Origin: Sulfidibacterium sp964549335 | GTDB taxonomy: Bacteria > Bacteroidota > Bacteroidia > Bacteroidales > F082 | DNA: 64,000 bases | Reading direction: 5' to 3' | Assembly: GCA_964549335.1 (NCBI GenBank) | Contig: CAZJUQ010000038.1 | Location: 1 to 64,000 of the forward strand | Shown here: positions 60,534-64,000 of the stretch, piece by piece | Position numbering within the stretch: position 1 is the first letter of the stretch | Layout: the number at the start of each line of letters is the position of its first letter | Program-made: the position numbers and the translations under genes | Notes under the pieces: model-generated | Databases searched by the model: none | The model's input: only the letters and a program-made list of their open reading frames with translations | Told to the model about the DNA's origin: nothing

Positions 60534-63527
60534 ATGAAAAAGGGAAATATTTTTTTCAAATTAACGCTGGCGGTAATACTGGCAACTTTTACTTCATACG
60601 GATTGATTGCAGGTAACAGGTTCTCTATGGAATTTAACGGAAGCAACGAAAGTGTTTTTATTTCCAATGCTTCAGGATTGAATGTAACCGACAAATGGAC
60701 TTTTGAAGCGTGGATTTATGTCAATTCGGTTTCGGCTTACGATGATTTTATGTTCCGCAACGGCATTTTCAGTTTTCAGGTAAAAAATCCCCTCGGAAGT
60801 GGTGATTTTGCAGTGGATTTCTATAACCGTGACAACGGCAGCGAACTATCAACCGGTGCTTCCGGAGATTTAACATTCAACACCTGGTATCATGTGGCTG
60901 CAACATTCGACGGCTCCACCGCCAAACTTTATGTGAACAACAATTTGGTGGACAGCGATGCCACAGCTTCCAACTGGATTTTACAAACCAATTCCGAGAA
61001 TTTTAATATAGCTGCCCGTTATATTAGCGGTTACAGCAACTATTTTGACGGGCAAATTGATGAGATTCGTTTATCGGATGTGGCACGCTCGATTTCGGAT
61101 ATGCAAACCCACTATCGCAGGGAGGAATATTCCGTTGACGGAAATACTCTTTTGTTGATGCATTTCAACGACCAAGCCGACCCCGCGACATACATTACCG
61201 GTACAGGATTTTCGGGCACGGTAAACTCACACAATGTAGACATATCAAATTACAAAGATTCTGAGATAGTTGCCGCACGATTGTTGCAACCAAATTACCG
61301 TTCACAAGCATCGGGCAACTGGAACACTCCGGCTTCGTGGCAATACTACAACGGTACCACTTTAAGTTGGGAAAACGCCACTCTTTGCCCCGATTTTTAC
61401 GACGATACGATTACTGTCATATCCTCCCATACAATTGCCGTAACCGGCGACATTTCTGTTAACCAGTTAATCATCAATGCCGGAGGAACGCTCAATGTCT
61501 CTTCCGGCATTACTGTTACTCTGAAAAACGGTCCGGGTACCGACCTCGATGTTTACGGAACCATTAAAAAAAGCGGAACCATTTTGCGTTCTTCGGGAGC
61601 CACCATCGTTGTGGAAAACGGGGGAAAATACCAACACGATACCGACGGTTCCATATCAACAGCCACATGGGTAGATGGTTCTACCTGCGAAATAATAGGT
61701 GTTGGCTCGGGGACCACGCTCCTTAATTTGGGTAATACAGGACAAAATTTCGACAATTTTACCTGGAACGTGCCAACCCAAAACCGCGACGTGGCAATGG
61801 AGGATTTTACCGATACTTACGGCGATTTTACCTTGATAACCACTAATGGTTACGAACTGCAATTGAACAATAGTACCACCGACAAGCAAATCAATATCGG
61901 CGGGAATGGTGATTTTATTCTGCAAGGTGGAACTTTAAATATCGCTTCCGGAGCAGAAAATACCTATTTTGTTGTTTATAACAACTTTACACAAACCGGG
62001 GGAACTTTAACCTCCACAGGAACAGGAACGGGTTACTTGAGATTTGGACGCTTATACGTTGATGATGCGGGAACCTTTTCGAAAACCGGCGGTACATTAA
62101 CCCCCGACGATATTCAAGTAAACAAACATTATTCCCTTACGCTCAACAGCGACTGGGATGTGGGCTCAATACCTTTTAATTTATTGGGCAAAATGACTGT
62201 AAACCCTGGAAAAACACTATCGTTCGACTCGACATTTACCATATATTCCACGGCAAATTATCAAGGGTCGCTAATCAATTACGGCACGGTTTCCGACAAC
62301 ATAAAAGTGCAATGTTATTTGACTTCGCAACAATGGTATGGTATTTCGGCTCCGGTGGATAACCAACAGGCAGGTGTATTTTACCTCGGCGGCTCTCCCG
62401 ACGTATGGATGAAAAAATATAACGAAGAATCAAACAGTTACAGTTTTATTACCGATATAACCACCGATTTGCAAGATATGCACGGCTGGTTCGTATGGCT
62501 CGGGGGATCTTCGTCGCACACTTTTGAATTTGACGGACCGGTACGTACCGGAACCGTGGGATCGAACAACAATCTGATACGAACAACCGATACAACCGGG
62601 TATAATTTCGTCGGGAACCCTTTTCCTTCTGCTATTGATTGGGATGCTGCTTCCGGCTGGACAAAAACCAATATCGAAAATGCTATTTACATTTACAACA
62701 ACGGAAACTGGGCTACATATATCAACGGAACGGGAACTAACGGCGGTTCGTCGCATATTGCCATGAATCAAGGTTTTTTCGTTCAAGTTTCCGACGGAGG
62801 AGGACCATATCCCGAATACGGAACCCTGAAAATGACCAGCGACGTGTGTGTGCACAGCGATACGGCATTTATGAAAATCACTCCCGGAACTCAAAAAATC
62901 ATCCGCCTGCAAATTAACGACGGAAACCTGAAAGACGAAACCGTTATACGGGTGACGGAAAATGCAAGCGAAGGTTGGGACGGAAATCTCGACGCTCACA
63001 AACTGTTTAGTTTCAACCCCCAAATTCCGCAAATATTTTCAACGGGCAACGGCTTTATGTCGATAAATTCAATACCCCCAGGAGTAAAAACCGTACCTTT
63101 GGACGTGAAAGGGGTAAACGGCAATCTATTAACCGTATCGTTAATGCAAGGCGACGACTTCGAAAACATTTTTCTTTACGATAATTTAACGGCACAAATT
63201 ACCGACCTCAAAAAAGAGGCTTACTCTTTTACTTATGACGAAAGTTTTGCCAACCGTTTTGTACTCTCCTTCCTCGTTACGGATTTAAGCGGCAAAAAAA
63301 CAGGAAACAAAAAATTTAACGTTTTTGCTCGCGGCAAAACCGTAGAAGTGGTTTTTAATGACATTTCCAAAGCCGAAATTATTATATATAATTTGTTGGG
63401 ACAGGAAATAACTCGTAAAAACACAACATCAAGGGTAAACAATTTTTCAATATCCGAAACGGGCTATTACATTGTAAAAGTAAAAGGAGAAAGATATTCG
63501 ACAAGTAAAAAAGTATTTATAAGGTAA
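60534..63527 (+). CDS. Large LamG-domain surface protein with T9SS type A sorting tail
   Basis: A 997-residue secreted protein. The ATG at 60534 begins the signal peptide; an upstream in-frame ATG adds only five residues. A LamG domain follows (residues ~27-185; 'MEFNGSNESVFISNASGLN', 'TFEAWIYVNS', 'GQIDEIRLSDVAR'). A long middle section has 'SGNWNTPASWQYYNG' and repeated short beta segments ('NAGGTLNVSSGITVTLKNG') resembling beta-helix or adhesin repeats. The C-terminal ~75 residues are a T9SS type A sorting domain ('AEIIIYNLLGQEITRK', 'GYYIVKVKGERY'). It is paralogous in layout to the 57.8-kb protein. Confidence 0.87.
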   Translation: MKKGNIFFKLTLAVILATFTSYGLIAGNRFSMEFNGSNESVFISNASGLNVTDKWTFEAWIYVNSVSAYDDFMFRNGIFSFQVKNPLGSGDFAVDFYNRDNGSELSTGASGDLTFNTWYHVAATFDGSTAKLYVNNNLVDSDATASNWILQTNSENFNIAARYISGYSNYFDGQIDEIRLSDVARSISDMQTHYRREEYSVDGNTLLLMHFNDQADPATYITGTGFSGTVNSHNVDISNYKDSEIVAARLLQPNYRSQASGNWNTPASWQYYNGTTLSWENATLCPDFYDDTITVISSHTIAVTGDISVNQLIINAGGTLNVSSGITVTLKNGPGTDLDVYGTIKKSGTILRSSGATIVVENGGKYQHDTDGSISTATWVDGSTCEIIGVGSGTTLLNLGNTGQNFDNFTWNVPTQNRDVAMEDFTDTYGDFTLITTNGYELQLNNSTTDKQINIGGNGDFILQGGTLNIASGAENTYFVVYNNFTQTGGTLTSTGTGTGYLRFGRLYVDDAGTFSKTGGTLTPDDIQVNKHYSLTLNSDWDVGSIPFNLLGKMTVNPGKTLSFDSTFTIYSTANYQGSLINYGTVSDNIKVQCYLTSQQWYGISAPVDNQQAGVFYLGGSPDVWMKKYNEESNSYSFITDITTDLQDMHGWFVWLGGSSSHTFEFDGPVRTGTVGSNNNLIRTTDTTGYNFVGNPFPSAIDWDAASGWTKTNIENAIYIYNNGNWATYINGTGTNGGSSHIAMNQGFFVQVSDGGGPYPEYGTLKMTSDVCVHSDTAFMKITPGTQKIIRLQINDGNLKDETVIRVTENASEGWDGNLDAHKLFSFNPQIPQIFSTGNGFMSINSIPPGVKTVPLDVKGVNGNLLTVSLMQGDDFENIFLYDNLTAQITDLKKEAYSFTYDESFANRFVLSFLVTDLSGKKTGNKKFNVFARGKTVEVVFNDISKAEIIIYNLLGQEITRKNTTSRVNNFSISETGYYIVKVKGERYSTSKKVFIR

Positions 63528-63549
63528 AAATATTTTTAAAAAATAAAAT

Positions 63550-64000
63550 ATGAAAAAATTAATACGCTTTTCCCCATTTGTTGTTTTGCTCGCAGTGGTG
63601 GTATTTCCCACCATGGTATTAGGGCAAATGTCGATTCTTTTGGTTAATGACAACAATTATACACCTTCAAGAGTTACGGCAATTCAAACCGCAATAACCA
63701 ATAACGGTTATTCATATACCGATTACGACCCTTCGGCACAGGGAGGTGGTCCCTCATATTCGTATATGAGCAATTTCGATTTGGTAATATGGTACACGGG
63801 AAACGATGGGGTAGGACTCTATTTTTGGAACGGCACCGATACCGACAACCAAGACATTAAAGATTATATCGACAACGGAGGCATGTTTTGGCTCCAAGGC
63901 ATCGACTTTTTATACGACCGCTACGGTGCGGCTCCCGATACTTTTTCGGCAGGCGATTTTGTTTACGATTACCTCGGCATTGAAGAGTACCATGCACAAT
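63550..64000 (+). CDS. Secreted protein, 3' end outside the window
   Basis: A gene that starts 22 bp after the preceding stop and runs off the right edge; 150 codons are visible without a stop. The first residues form a signal peptide ('FVVLLAVVVFPTMVLGQ'). The next part, 'MSILLVNDNNYTPSRVTAIQ' followed by 'FDLVIWYTGNDGVGLYFW' and 'IKDYIDNGGMFWLQG', resembles the GATase-like/DUF4350-type fold often found in large T9SS-exported proteins. The same strand and close spacing make it probably another T9SS surface protein. Confidence 0.75.
   Translation, partial: MKKLIRFSPFVVLLAVVVFPTMVLGQMSILLVNDNNYTPSRVTAIQTAITNNGYSYTDYDPSAQGGGPSYSYMSNFDLVIWYTGNDGVGLYFWNGTDTDNQDIKDYIDNGGMFWLQGIDFLYDRYGAAPDTFSAGDFVYDYLGIEEYHAQ

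Overview
The window is a single gene-dense stretch of chromosome from a member of the Bacteroidota, most likely a Bacteroidales/Marinilabiliales-type organism. Lineage clues: a type IX secretion (T9SS) plug-family protein; GldB; proteins with C-terminal T9SS type-A sorting domains; a DUF5723 barrel; a TonB-dependent receptor behind a DUF4249 lipoprotein; a short RpoD-type primary sigma factor; a roughly 480-residue GAPDH; and many TAnnTTTG-type -7 promoter elements. Shine-Dalgarno sequences are mostly absent. Nothing looks like a prophage, IS element, CRISPR array or rRNA operon. All family names come from reading the translations; no database search was possible.

Layout. 0.3-2.3 kb (minus): a WG-repeat lipoprotein and the T9SS plug-family protein. 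2.5-10.8 kb (plus): complete nqrABCDEF (Na+-pumping NADH:quinone reductase), an uncharacterised exported protein, apbE (the flavin transferase that Nqr needs) and dgkA. 10.77-10.97 kb: a GC-rich, strongly self-complementary non-coding element. 11.1-17.6 kb: P5C dehydrogenase, a sugar kinase fused to a RapZ C-terminal domain and overlapping a MurU-like nucleotidyltransferase, GAPDH and rpoD. 17.7-24.7 kb: HtrA protease, dapF, DUF5723 protein, a PiT-PhoU phosphate transporter and a YpsA-like protein. 24.7-28.7 kb: prmC, a decayed minus-strand pseudogene, an NTPase, obg and tatC. 28.7-32.4 kb: a four-gene sulfur-handling operon (SQR-like flavoprotein, DUF1641, TusE/DsrC-like, DsrE-like) divergent from an Fnr-like regulator that has candidate Fe-S cysteines and a palindromic operator. 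32.5-41.7 kb: NagZ/beta-lactamase fusion, DUF4249/TonB receptor pair, thioredoxin-like protein, comB and gcvT. 41.8-49.98 kb: a small barrel, gldB, a serine hydrolase, a flavodiiron protein, a lipoprotein, phosphofructokinase, a receiver protein, tRNA-Ser(UGA) and tpiA. 50-57.5 kb: prmA, a giant beta-rich exported protein of unknown function, a TPR protein and an ECF sigma factor. 57.8-64 kb: two large LamG/T9SS surface proteins flanking a tiny PID-CTERM-like protein, then a secreted protein cut by the window edge.

Themes. (a) Na+-coupled respiration with its own flavin-attachment enzyme. (b) Peptidoglycan-sugar salvage: NagZ fusion, AmgK-like kinase with a possible amino-sugar sensing domain, MurU-like enzyme. 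(c) Sulfide/persulfide handling under a putative O2/NO-responsive Fnr-like regulator, with a flavodiiron protein 13 kb away. (d) T9SS/gliding and surface-protein export. The best candidates for something under-described are the Fnr-linked sulfur relay module, the kinase-RapZ fusion, the structured RNA element at 10.8 kb and the 1,500-residue exported protein.
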